DNA of 64,000 nucleotides from positions 44,937,417-45,001,416 of the forward strand of contig JAOANR010000011.1 of NCBI GenBank assembly GCA_030278955.1, read 5' to 3'. This DNA comes from Hygrophila difformis (Eukaryota > Streptophyta > Magnoliopsida > Lamiales > Acanthaceae). Below, piece by piece: positions 1 to 11,392 of the stretch (the first letter of the stretch is position 1; each line of letters begins with the position of its first letter). Under the pieces are notes generated by a model. That model made no database searches and was not told the DNA's origin. It saw nothing but the letters and a program-made list of their open reading frames with translations. Position numbers and translations under genes: made by a program.

Positions 1-1196
1 TCTACAATGGTCTCTTAAAACCCAAAATGGGGTGGCATATTCTCTCCAACAATACCCTAAAACCAAACCAATTTTAGGTTTTTTGAGTTTTATGAATAGT
101 AAATACTCAAATTTGAGTATTTACTATTCATAAACCTATATCACTTTTTGCAATTTAATTAATTGCAATTTCATCCCTCCAATTGTTGCAAGTTGAATAT
201 TAATCTAATTTTGTATTATGGTTGATAATTTTATACTTCATATAATTTTTTTATTAAATTAATTTTATATTTAATTAGATAAGAAATTTTAAGGTTTTTT
301 TATAAAATAAATTTTAAACATAAAGATAACTAAATTTTTAAAGTTTTAGTACAATCTTAGCAATTATTAAAAAAATTACATTAGCATATGAAAATATAAT
401 TAAACATAACACATCTCAAATACTAAAAAAATGTACAATAATTAAACAAGTAAATAACTACGCAAACGGAAAATTAAGTTAATAGTCATCTAAATCAACA
501 TCGGATCCTCCAACATTATTGAAATTTGTATTGAATTTATGTGAGGTTAATGTATAATTTATAAGAAATGAAGGGTATGATTGAAAAGATAAATAAGTTT
601 GTATGGAAAAGAATATATAGAGAATATTCTTTTAAGTTTGAGTTTAGTGTAAATGGTTGGAGATGAATTACTGTTTGATGTGACATTTACTGTAAATAAG
701 TGCCCGTTCTTATTTTTAGTACTCACTGTATTACTTATATTTATTAAAATCATATTAGACCAGATAAGAAGATTCAGATCAAACCAGATCAAATTTGATC
801 AGAACAGACTCATTCACACCAGACAAAAAATATTCAGACCAGACCAGATCATATCAAATCATTATAATAAAATTATACTTCGTATAAGATAAGAACAGAC
901 CAGACTAATTCAAATCAGACAAGATTGAATCAGATCAGACCAAAAACATTCAGATTAGACCAGACAATTTTATTTAAGGCCTAGAGAACATGGTGTAAGT
1001 ACACCAAATAGTTATATGAAGTATCAATGACTGAATTTAAATTCAAAGCTTTTGTTATTATCCAAATCTAAGATGTCCTGGGGCAGGATATTTTGTTTAT
1101 TACCGTATTTTCATGAGTCTCCCTCCTACATAAAGCATCTTGTTTAATTTTTTTATATTATTTATTATTTAACTTTTACTTAATTTTTTTAATAAA
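1..1196. other. AT-rich intergenic DNA with a perfect palindrome
   Basis: No convincing gene is seen. Bases 89-134 form a perfect 46-bp palindrome centred at 111/112 with no spacer, which would extrude as a hairpin or be the core of a small foldback element. The left part probably belongs to a decayed DNA transposon cut by the window edge. The two small ORFs at 559-892 lie in low-complexity DNA and have no recognisable domain. Confidence 0.6.
757..970. repeat. Degenerate CAGACCAGAT-type short repeat tract
   Basis: About 200 bp are built from loosely repeated units such as CAGACCAGA, CAGATCAGACC and ATTCAGACCAGA, with short unrelated spacers. The strand is strongly purine-plus-C biased. It behaves like a decayed minisatellite and no coding frame explains it. 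Confidence 0.6.
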
Positions 1197-1459
1197 TACT
1201 CCATCCGTCCCATATAAGACGTCCTGTTTGACTTTTTGACACTGTTCATTGTTTAACTTTGACTCAAAATTATTGTAACAATATATTTGAAGAAAATAGT
1301 CGAGTTCGGTCTTATTAGATTCGTCTAATTGTATAGTTTTAGAATATATATTTTACATAATTTTCGCTTGTATATATTTTGAGATATTAACAATTAAAAA
1401 TGTGCATTGGATTGTGTGCAGAAGTCAAACAAGACATCTTAGCTGGGACAGAGGGAGTA
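1197..1459. mobile_element. Stowaway-type MITE
   Basis: The left end reads TACTCCATCCGTCCC and the right end GGGACAGAGGGAGTA, an inverted pair carrying the CTCCNTCCGTCC signature of Stowaway (Tc1/mariner-derived) MITEs with TA as target site. The length is about 263 bp. The interior shares motifs with the copies at 10131, 11696 and 26487, such as a TTGACACTGTTCATTGTTCAA-like block. There is no coding capacity. Confidence 0.75.
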
Positions 1460-1497
1460 TATAATTAAAAAATAATCAAGTGAAACCTTTTAAAAAT

Positions 1498-1750
1498 ATA
1501 CTCCATTTTGTCATATTTCATTTCTGCACACAATTCAATGCACTTTTTTAACTGTTAATATCTTAAAATATGTACAATAAAAATTATGAAAATTATACAT
1601 TCTGAAACTATATGATTACACGATTCTAACAACACTCAACTTGACTATTTTTTATCAAATATATACTTGCAATAAAATTTTGAGTCAAAATTAAACAATG
1701 AACAGTATCAAAAAGTCAAACATGACAAATAAGGTGAGACGTAGGGAGTA
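1498..1750. mobile_element. Stowaway-type MITE, opposite orientation
   Basis: This is a 253-bp relative of the element at 1197 read on the other strand. It begins TACTCCATTTTGTCAT and ends ACGTAGGGAGTA. The internal block resembles the reverse complement of the previous copy. The termini are more diverged, which suggests an older insertion. Confidence 0.6.
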
Positions 1751-1970
1751 TATATTTTTTTATTTCTGTATAATTTTAAAATATTAATTGTTAAAGAATT
1801 TTATTGTATTGGGTGTTCAAATCAAACAAGACTACAAAGGAGTAAAAGTTGCTCCGTTTCTTATTGTTCCATTTCACCACTTCTTTTTTTTTTTTCAAAA
1901 AAAACATTATTAATTTAAGTTTGAATTCGAATCGTTGATCGACATTTAAAACTTGAATAAATTTTAAACA

Positions 1971-2229
1971 TACTCCCTCCGTTCCTTTTTAGTTGTCTTT
2001 TTAGAGAGTAAAAAGTGTTCCAAAATAGTTGTCATTTTTAGGTAGTTATAGGTAGTTATGCTATGTTTTTACTATATTGCCCTTCACTTTACATAAATGT
2101 TATTTGTTGACATTTATTAAGAATGAATTTAGTTGAAGGGTAAAAATGTAAATTTATGAGTTAATTAATGCAAACATTGGTTATTGAAATTGAGTTGAAA
2201 GAGACAGCTAAAAATGAACGGAGGGAGTA
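1971..2229. mobile_element. Stowaway-type MITE, second subfamily
   Basis: The element starts TACTCCCTCCGTTCC and ends GAACGGAGGGAGTA, good inverted ends with TA flanks. The 259-bp interior differs from the copies at 1197 and 1498, so it represents another subfamily. It is non-coding. Confidence 0.75.
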
Positions 2230-2638
2230 GTACAAATTCAAAATTTTCAAGTAAAATGGGGAGTTCAAGACAAGCACATTAAAGTGACTGTACCAAATTA
2301 AGATAATGTGCTTAATGATTTTTATTTCATGTATAAGCTAGATTCATCTCTCTCTTTTTTTTTTCTTTCTTTTTTTTTTCAATATGGAAGATTCATCCAT
2401 ACTACCTCTTTAGACTTTAGTGTTATTCATGAATTAAATTTAATAGTATAATGAATGCATTTAGATTACTTGAACCTGCTAAATGGTTTTGAGGGATTTG
2501 AGAAGAGTTTTAAAATCCATCCGAAGCAAATTCTAACATCAGCTTGGCAACGAATGAATGAATCTAATGGGGATTCAAAATCCATCGTAAAAATGTTCAA
2601 ACAGATGACATTGCGAACTAGTTAAGTATTAATGTGAT

Positions 2639-2835
2639 TGTTAAAGATGATCCAGTTGGTGTCGGTTAGCTTAGACAGTTGGGCCTTTTGTGTAATACAT
2701 AGTTAGCTTAGGGATCTATTTGTATTTTGTCTAAATTGATAGGTGCCCTATATATATTCACAGATGTACTGTAGCCCTTTCTCTTCAATATACACAATTG
2801 AAAACCGTTTATTCTCTCTGCCCCTTTTCTTATCA
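2639..2835 (+). repeat. 5' LTR of Copia 1
   Basis: The 197-bp LTR starts TGTTAAAGATG and ends CTTATCA. A TATATATA box at about 2749-2756 is the likely LTR promoter. By my comparison it differs from the 3' LTR at only three positions, all transitions (about 98.5% identity), so the insertion is recent. Confidence 0.93.
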
Positions 2836-2850
2836 TGGTATCAGAGCTAG
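2836..2850 (+). promoter_or_regulatory. Primer binding site of Copia 1
   Basis: TGGTATCAGAGC directly follows the 5' LTR. It is complementary to the 3' end of plant initiator methionine tRNA, the usual primer for Copia reverse transcription. Confidence 0.9.
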
Positions 2851-2936
2851 CTTGATTTTTTTCCTTCACTCTGTTATCTTCTTCCATTCTTCCGCACCAA
2901 TTTCTCTTGCTTAGATCGAATTGTGACTGTATTGCT

Positions 2937-5900
2937 ATGGCTAATATTGAATCGAATGGTTCTGGTAGCAGTGGAGCTAATCCTGCCGCTACCGTTCGAG
3001 AGAAGTTTGTCCTCTCTGCTGCAGATCTGCAGCTTGCGAGCTTCAAGCTCGACACATCAAACTGGATTGGCTGGAAGGCTGCTATGAAAGATGATTTGAG
3101 TGTCAAATGCAAGGAAGGCTTCATTGACGACTCAATTGAACCGATTTCAATTGAGCTCGAGCATAGGCTTGGTTATGTGATTGGCAAACTGTCTGCTCTT
3201 GGCTATCAGGCGGCTACTCCGTTAGACTATGCTGCAGGTATTTGTGAGAAGTCAGGTATACCTTCTTCTCACTCTGATTATGGTTCTAGAGGTCATTGGA
3301 TTTTAGATTCTGGTGCTACTTGTCACTTATGTGCCAACTTTGTCGAGTTAATTGATCTTTTGCCTCTGCTATTTGCATCTCCTATTCTTCTACCCGATGG
3401 TACAAAAAGAATCCCTACGTATAGTGGGAAGATAAAACTCACTAGTGATCTCATTGTCTTTGATGTTTTGTTCGTGCCAAATATTGTCCTAAATCTTATA
3501 TCTATTAGCAAGTTGACTAAGCAGCTGAAATGCCTTGTTACATTTGATGAATTCACTTGCGAGTTGAAAGACAAGAAAACCAGCAAACCATTCCTCATTG
3601 CTCCATTAGTCAACAATCTCTATGTTCATAAGGTTACAGATTCATATTTTCCAGTTGCTCCTGTTATAAACTCTGGTTGTACAGATGCTTGTTGGACATG
3701 GCATCTTAGACTAGGACATCCTTCTCCTGGGGTTATGTCACATTTACCTATTACTTTTGATATAAATAAAATGCATGTTTGTGATACCTGTCATGTGTCA
3801 AAGTTTCAGAAGTTGTCGTTCCAATCTAGTTCATCTCATGCTTCTTCACTGTTTCAACTTGTTCATGGGGATATCTGGGGATCATTTATGTCTACTTCTG
3901 AGTCTAAGTACAGATATATGTTGACTCTAGTTGATGATGCTTCTAGGGCGGTTTGGTTATACCTGTTGGTTTCTAAGGGAGATGTAGCTAGAGTCTTTAA
4001 AGACTATCTTGTTTATGTCCAAAATCAGTTTAATACCTCTGTCAAAATCTTTAGGTCTGATAACGCCTCTGAATTCTGCAATACGAAATGTTGTGAACTA
4101 TTCAAATCTCATGGGGTAGTTCACCAAACTTCCGGTACATACACACCTCAGCAAAATGGGAGGGTAGAAAGAAAACATCAATACTTAATCCAGGTTGCTA
4201 GATGTCTACTGCAGGGATCAGGTTTATCTAAGAGTTATTGGGAGGATGCTATCCTGTTTGCTGCCTATCTCATAAACCGCTTACCCTCATCTGTTCTAAA
4301 ATGGAAAACACCTTTTGAGGTCCTATATGGCCATGTTCCTGATCTGTCCCATATTCATGCTTTTGGTTGCCTGTGTTTTTACAAAATTACTGGAGTTGGT
4401 AAAGGAAAATTAAATCCAAGAGGAGCGAAGGGTGTTTATCTTGGTAATGCCTCTACTCAAAAAGGTTTCAAAGTTCTTGATCTGGTTACAAAGAAAGTTC
4501 TTGTTAGTAGAGATGTTATATTCTATGATAATAGTTTTCCTTTTATTCATGCTTCAGCTAATAATTCTCTTCAACCTTCAGCTTGCCCCTGGAACTCTAC
4601 TTTGCTTCCCACTGAAGCATTGGCACAAAACTTGTCTCCTGAGGTTCCCACTGAACCTCAGTCCAAAGAGCCCTCTCCTTTGGCTCATACTGAGTCACTG
4701 AGCATTATCCCATCCACTGCTTCACCCACTGTGAGGCACACAAGTCCTACTACAATTTCTCCAACATGTCCAGAGGGTGAAGACATGTTGCTCACTGGAA
4801 GCAACCAGGTTGACTTCCAAAACTCAGTTGATTCTTCTGCTTCATCATCTGAGGAGCAGCTTCCTTCATCTTGTTCAGGCACAGATGTGACATTAGCACC
4901 AGTCTCTGAAGCTCCTCTACCTCGTAGGTCACTCAGAGTATCAAGATGTCCTGCCAAGTACAAGGATTTTCTCTGTATTGTCCAAAGTGAATATGATAGT
5001 CTTCCTCAGTCCTATAAAGATGCTGCTAGCTATCCTCATTGGATGGAAGCTATTCAGGCTGAATTGAATGCATTACACTCCAATGACACCTGGGATGTGG
5101 TAGCTCATCCACCTGGCCAAAGAACCATTGGATGCAAATGGATATTTCGAGTGAAATATAATACCGATGGATCTGTCAATAAGTACAAGGCCAAATTAGT
5201 GGCCAAGGGATTTAGTCAAGTTCATGGTGAAGACTACTCTGAGATTTTTGCTCTTGTGGCAAGGACCTTAACTGTACGATTGGTTCTTTCTCTGGCTGCA
5301 TCACACAGATGGGAGCTATCGCAGTTAGATGTTAACAATGCTTTCCTTCATGGAAGGCTGAAGGAGGATGTATACATGGACTGCCCACCTGGTTTAACAG
5401 TACCTAAGTTTTCTGTGTGTAAGCTTAAGAAGTCTCTCTATGGTCTTAAGCAGGCTCCAAGACAATGGAACATTACTTTGACTCAATTTTTGGTGTCTCT
5501 TGGCTTCAAGCAGGTTGTTCAAGATGAGTGTCTGTTTGTTCAATTTAACTCTGGAGGCTCGGTCATACTTGTGGTGTATGTGGATGATATTTTAGTGACA
5601 GGGTCAGACACCAAAGGTATTCAAGAGGTTAAGGCTGCACTTCACACTGAATTCACAATTAAAAGACCTTGGAAGTGCTTCCTACTATCTTGGTTTGCAG
5701 ATTATTAAGTCTAAATCTGGTTTTAATGTTGTGCAAACTAAGTTTGCCCATGATCTACTAAATGAAGTTGATGTTACAGAAAATATCAAGGCCACTACAC
5801 CTTGTGTCCCAGGTCAGCAGCTTCGACTTGAGGGAGAACCTTTCTCCTCTCCTGGATTCTATAGGAGGGTTGTTGGCAAACTATTATATCTTGGTTTTTC

Positions 5901-6567
5901 AAGACCCGACATATGTTACACGGTGCAATAGTTAAGTCAGTACATGCACCAGCCCTCAATTGAGCATTGGAAGGCTGTGGTTCATCTATTGCAATACATT
6001 AAGAACAATCTCACTCTTGGACTTCACTTTGCCTTTGATAATCCCCTGGTGTTAAAAGCTTATTGTGATGCTGATTGGGCTAACTGCTTGGATACACGAA
6101 GATCACTAACTGGATACTGTTTGTTGTATGGAAACTCACTAATTGCTTGGAAAACCAAGAAGCAAACTGAGGTATCAAAGTCAACCACCGAGGCTGAATA
6201 CAGGAGCATGTCTGCTACTGCTTCAGAGGTCCTGCATGTGTCTTATATCCTCAGTGAACTTCATATACCACTTCCTATGCCTGTTACTGTCTACTGTGAC
6301 AATAAATCAGCTATACAATTAGTAAAGAACCCAGTGCATCATGAAAGGTCAAAACACATTGATGTGGCATGCCATTTTGCGAGATATCATTACCAGACTA
6401 AAGCTGTGCAACCTGAGTTTATTGCATCTTCAAATCAGATTGCAGATATGTTTACCAAAGGGCTTCCCTACAAGATGTTCTCTAAGCACTGCACCAAGTT
6501 GAACCTATGTCAGATACTATCAACTTGCGGGGGAGGTGTTAAAGATGATCCAGTTGGTGTCAGTTAG
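2937..6567 (+). pseudogene. Copia 1 gag-pol, internally deleted, frameshifted, one stop
   Basis: The likely start is ATG 2937; the reading frame is open further upstream, but ATG 2937 begins the gag-like peptide. Only about 110 residues of gag-like sequence precede the protease motif LDSGATCH (near 3303). Most of gag, including its zinc knuckle, has been lost by internal deletion. Integrase follows (zinc-binding HLRLGH...CDTCH near 3700-3790, then the catalytic core with SDNASEFC and YTPQQNGRVERK), then reverse transcriptase with YVDDIL near 5577, then RNase H with YCDADW near 6060. An extra A in the run at 5661-5664 shifts the frame inside reverse transcriptase. An amber codon at 5929-5931 interrupts the region before RNase H. 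The frame ends at 6567, about 30 bp inside the 3' LTR. Confidence 0.92.
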
Positions 6568-6733
6568 CTTAGACAGTTGGGTCCTTTGTGTAATACATAG
6601 TTAGCTTAGGGATCTATTTGTATTTTGTCTAAATTGATAGGTGCCCTATATATATTCACAGATGTACTGTAGCCCTTTCTCTTCAATATACACAATTGAA
6701 AACCGTTTATTCTCTCTGCCCCTTTTCTTATCA
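6537..6733 (+). repeat. 3' LTR of Copia 1
   Basis: This 197-bp copy is nearly identical to the 5' LTR and is preceded by a GGGGGAGG polypurine tract. The 5-bp duplication GTGAT follows at 6734-6738. Confidence 0.93.
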
Positions 6734-6738
6734 GTGAT

Positions 6739-7311
6739 CATAGAACCGTAGAGAGACAGTGAAATTGAAAATGAAGCCAAAGTCTGTATTAAATTAAAGT
6801 TGGCAATTGGTCGATGATCATATCCTATTTATAATCAAATTTAGCCTCAACAATTACATTTTCTTCTCCATGTACGACCTACTAACAAGTTATTAAGTAA
6901 TCTAATTTATCTAATGCTTAAACTAATAGAAAGTTGTAACCCACTTTACATTTATTATTAGCCCTCCAATACAGTAATAGCACAACAGCGTCCATGGATC
7001 ATTGTCTCTTCCAAACCAATCCAAGATGCCAAAAACTATTATATACACTGCCGTCGTCACTTCAAATCCACCCTTTCGATCAGGTCCAGGTTTTATACTA
7101 AACATTTGTCCTGTCGCCAATCTGACCATATTTTACTATCATCATATCCTATCATCAGCTTCCAATCCTTTGCTTCTCAATCGGAATTAGGGTTTCCTAC
7201 CTTTTAAGAGAACATTTAGTTTGAATATCTAGACAATCCCTACCCCATCATTGTTCTGCCTTATTATTACTGCAATAACAAGTTATTACCTCCTTAAATA
7301 TCCCTAACAAT
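6739..7311. other. Intergenic, nothing recognised
   Basis: This AT-rich stretch lies between the Copia element and the glucanase relic. The short ORFs at 6923-7190 show no domain. It may hold remnants of the glucanase promoter, but no clear TATA box or motif was identified. Confidence 0.5.
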
Positions 7312-9085
7312 ATGTCCAAGAAGTACCAACTCAAAAAACCCTCCAGCCAAAGCCTTTACTACAAAACCCTAACCTCAAGAAAACCACCTGCATATATCTT
7401 CGTCCCCCCAGCCACTGAGAACCCCGCTAGTGGAAGCCGCCTTAATTCCAGCCGCTTCATGTTCCCCACGGTCGAATCCACCGTTCTCCCCGATCCCTCT
7501 AAATTCCGATCTTCTCTCCGCCCCTTTGCCCACGATCGAATTCATTCTTCCAGAACTTTGTTCTCAACAATGGCGATCAATCCGAATACACCCATCCCTA
7601 TTTGATCAAGTCGTACCAATCTTCACTTACCCTTTGTTACCCATCCATTGTCGACGAGCGTTCTTACATTTACCAAGCTTTCACTTCTAATCTCACTGTA
7701 TCGACCTGGAATAACCCTAACCCTTCTTCTCCCCATGTGATATCTTCCTTTAGTGACCTCAGCGCCACTTTAGAATACCCCTCTAATAACCTTCAGTTCT
7801 TTCTCCTCAAAGGGTGTCCCTTTCTGACATGTAATGTCAGGACTGGGACTTACATCTCCATCTCAACTGTGCACAAAATCATCGACCTGACTCCTCACAT
7901 GCGTTCTTCCAATAAGTACACTCTCAAGCTGGATAACAACCAAACCTGGCTAATTTACGCCTCTTCTTCGGATGCATTTTTAAGCCGTTATTCGAACCAG
8001 ATCATACTTTCAAATGAGAACTTTTCTGGTGTAATTAGGATAGCTGCATTGCCCGATCCTCAAAACCCTAAATTCGAGGCCGTGTTGGATCAGTGATTCA
8101 GTACAGTTCTTGATATCCTATGAGCGGCAACGCTGTTTTCACAAGGCCCTATTGCTTGGAGTATATGTGGGAACGCGGGGCGCCGGTGATTTGCTAATGC
8201 TTGCACATCCTCTTCATCTCCGACTACCGTCGGATCCCGATTACTCCATTTCCCTAATTGAGGATTTCAAGTACAATAGCATCGATGGGGACCTCGTGGG
8301 CGTTGTTGGAACTTCTTGGGTTTTGAAGTGCGATCCTGTCCCGATAACTTGGCATTCCATCGGAGAAGATGCCTACGATGAAATGATCAAGGCACTTATC
8401 AACGATGTCGGCGCTGCAGAAGTTTCGCGAACTGATGTCATCCCGGCTATTGCAAGCTTCTTGAAGCAGGCAATCGGGCCCTGGTTGGATGGAACCTTCA
8501 GCGACAATGGATTCCTATACGATCCAAACTGGGCTGGACTCGTGACGAAGCAGGGATCAACTGACAACCTCGCTGATTTCGGTTCTGGAATCTACAACGA
8601 TCATCATTACCACCTTGGATATTTCGCCTACGCCGTCGCTGTCCTTGCTGAGATCGACCCCAATTGGGGAAGCAACTACAAGCATTAAGCTTACGCTTTA
8701 GTATTCGATTACATGACCACGAGCCGGGACCTGAACTCGAACCCACACCCGCCTCAGGTGCTTCGATTTGTGGAAACTCCATTCACGGGCCGGGGAGCTG
8801 AGAGTCTTCCAAGACGGGCGCAGCGAGGAGAGCGCGAGCGAGCCAGGCGCTGAACGCGTACTACTCAGCAGCTCTATTAGGGCTTAAGCACTGTACGGAG
8901 ATGTGGAGTGCGTGAAGCAGGTGGTGAAGTGGGTGGCGCCGGCGATGGAAAGGAACAGGGAAGAGGTGAAGGAAGGGGTATGTGTACGTAGTGCAAGGGA
9001 TGTATGATAAACAAGGGGCGGTGGCGAATATGAGGAGCTTGAAAGAACACGATGATGGGAATTCCATGACCAATCTTCTATGGTG
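7312..9085 (+). pseudogene. GH81 endo-1,3-beta-glucanase pseudogene
   Basis: Successive reading frames give an almost continuous match to plant glycoside hydrolase family 81, enzymes that hydrolyse 1,3-beta-glucans such as callose or fungal wall glucan. The N-terminal part contains FPTVESTVLPDPSKF and TLCYPSIVDERSYIYQAF. The core contains LMLAHPLHL, EDFKYNSIDGDLVGVVG, GPWLDGTFSDNGFLYDPNW and the catalytic-aspartate region GIYNDHHYHLGYF (about 8600-8625). Further on, QALNAYYSAALLGL is readable at about 8850-8885, next to the second catalytic region. Lesions seen are a frame change between 7430 and 7605, stops and frame changes near 8095-8180, a stop at 8686-8688 and several frame changes after 8760. 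Family knowledge suggests 25-30 residues are also missing near 8425. No introns are apparent. It is not a functional enzyme gene. Confidence 0.88.
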
Positions 9086-10130
9086 GGTTCATTCAGTGGG
9101 ACAAACCGTCGTCAAACCGGCAAATATTAAATAAAGAGACAAATTAATATCCACCTTCTCCTTCTTAACATGCATGTAAGATCCCCTAAATGGGCTCACA
9201 GTTTTATATATACTACATGAATTGGAACGAGGCATGCAAGCGGCGTTACTGTAATATATATATATATATATATATATATGGTCGCATTGTATTTTATATA
9301 TACTACTTTATTGTGTACTACTAATAAATTAAATTTAAAATATCACCTACACGCTTGAAGTGTGAAAAATAAATGAAATAACAAGTTAAGTTAGCTTACA
9401 AAATATCAATGAGTCTATAGGTGCAAATTGGTGGGAAAATTAAACTCAATTTTGTGATTTGTTGACTCTTTTAGTCATAGTCGATACTATACATTGGGGG
9501 TAGCCATCACATACACAGTACTAGACGTCATACAAAATGGCACGGAATTCACATGTAAATACCAATGCATCATCATAGAACAATATGAGTTACATTCAGG
9601 CATCACCATACATCCACTAGTATCACAGTAAAACATCATAAAAATACTTTAAAACATCACCTAATTAATATGTCGTATTCACACTAGCAACCAAAATTCA
9701 ACCAATACTGAATATCACATATATAATCAATTGTGGGCATCACACATGCCATATGTCATCAATGGAAACCCCCAACATTATATATTCATGTGTAGTCACC
9801 TGCACATTAACTACTTCTAATAATCTACATACATATATATATATCAATACAGTTCCTGTGCAGAGTAGCACTCCCGCTGCATCTGCATTAGTGTTGCCGA
9901 ATACTTTTTGTGATGTTTGTGCTGCTGCCCATGTGTAGGGCCCTTTTCATCTGAAAACCATCACAACCGAAATTGTACTAGCCCAACCAACCACCATAAC
10001 AAAAACAGTCGTATCTACTACACAAGTCTTGGACAATAATATTTTTTTTTTTAATAAAAAATGCTCTCTTCCTGCTGCCTGTACTTGCATAATATGCAGC
10101 TGCAAGCTAACAGTAGCCAATACATATATA
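9086..10130. other. Intergenic, AT-rich, with a TA microsatellite
   Basis: No gene is supported. An uninterrupted (TA)n tract lies at about 9253-9280. Small ORFs at 9753-9938 and 9947-10186 are composition-driven and lack motifs. Confidence 0.5.
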
Positions 10131-10398
10131 TACTCCCTCCCTTTTTTTTTTTTATTAGCTACATTTGACATTTTGCTACTGTTCACTCATATACTTTAAC
10201 TTAAAGTTTTATTATAGTTATATAAGTTAAAATATAGCCAAGTGAGATCTTGTTAGATTCGTATCGTCAAGTAGTTTTTAAATATCGAACTTTTAGAATT
10301 TTTTACTTGTACTGAATTTTTATTATTAATGGTTTAAAATATGCATTGGACTGCGTGCAGGGTGGGTCCGTAGCAATCTTTAAAAAACAGAGAAAGTA
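10131..10398. mobile_element. Stowaway-type MITE, degraded right end
   Basis: The left end TACTCCCTCCC is followed by the same internal blocks as the 1197 element (CATTTTGCTACTGTTCACTC, then TTGTTAGATTCGT). The right end (CAGAGAAAGTATA) is eroded. The length is about 268 bp. Confidence 0.6.
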
Positions 10399-10595
10399 TA
10401 TATCAAGCAAAAGCATCGGCAAAGAGGAAAGTTAATAAAATCTACAGAAAAAGGGGCGAAGTAGCAAATATATATTATTACGTGTACGTAGTAGTATTAT
10501 TATTTCATATAAAATATAAAATATCATAAAAAAAGATTGAATTATACTGACATGTCAAAAACACAAATGTTATTCGGCCTATCTAGGTATTACTA

Positions 10596-11361
10596 TTACA
10601 TACTCCCATGTCTTATTAACATTTCTAATAAGAACTGATTCCAAGTATCAATGGGGCCAGGCAGGCACCAATGCACACAATCATTATGAAAAGTCCGATT
10701 CACCCCTTGCGAATGCCAATATTTACTGGGATGCCCGTCGGGCCTCATATGCATCACATTCGTCACGTCCATTACCCTAACCCTAACCTTCTTCCGCCGC
10801 GCTATTTTCACCTCCTCCATCTGTATCCCGTACATCTCCGCCGCGTAATCCTCCAGCGCCGCCACCTTCTCCTCCCTCCCGAACGGCCTCTTCCGCGGGC
10901 AAATTCCGCCCTCGTCCCACGGCCCGTTCTCAAAATGCGACGGCGACAGCGTCCGGAGAAAAATCACGCCTCGAAATCCCTTGGATTGTCTCACCGCTTC
11001 AAATGCCGTCCGGAACGCCCGCCGGTAGCTGAAGCCGGCGGAGCGGCGGCGGACCTTGTGCTCGGGGCAGTAGAGGCAGCCGGCGAGGCGATTGTTGAGG
11101 TAGAAGTAGGTGGGGCGGAAGAACCAGTGGCCTGCTGAGAGGAGGACGTAGTCGAAGGAGGGGAGTTGGGAGGGCCATTGAGGGTCGAATTCGTCGAGGT
11201 AGAGTTGGAAAGGGCGCGTTTGGACGTCGGTGAGTTCGCCGGTTTTCACCAAATAGGGCGACCAGAAGAGGGAAACGTTGAAATCATAGTCGCGGTACTC
11301 GTACCGGCGGTTTTGGTCCGTCGGATTCGAGACGTCGGTTGGATACGTCACCTGAAAAAAA

Positions 11362-11392
<31 letters not shown>

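Larger units (their letters stand above)
2639..6733 (+). mobile_element. Copia LTR retrotransposon 1 (defective)
   Basis: This is a complete LTR-to-LTR element flanked by the exact 5-bp target duplication GTGAT (2634-2638 and 6734-6738). Both LTRs are 197 bp, begin TG and end CA. The initiator-Met-type primer site TGGTATCAGAGC follows the 5' LTR at 2836, and a purine tract (GGGGGAGG) precedes the 3' LTR. The order protease, integrase, reverse transcriptase, RNase H is that of Copia. Short LTRs and the polymerase motifs resemble the Ale/Retrofit group, but that lineage call is tentative. It cannot be autonomous, because gag is largely deleted and pol is interrupted twice. Confidence 0.95.

Noticed and set aside
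481..530. Minus-strand peptide ending GGSDVDLDDY followed by a stop
   Set aside because: It could be the tail of a transposon-encoded protein, but the frame is very short and the rest is not readable, so no feature was called.
2708..3124. Minus-strand 138-residue frame at the Copia 1 5' LTR
   Set aside because: It is antisense to the LTR and gag of Copia 1, with no domain.
10671..11138. Plus-strand 155-residue frame
   Set aside because: It is the antisense shadow of TBL exon 2, whose protein match is unambiguous.
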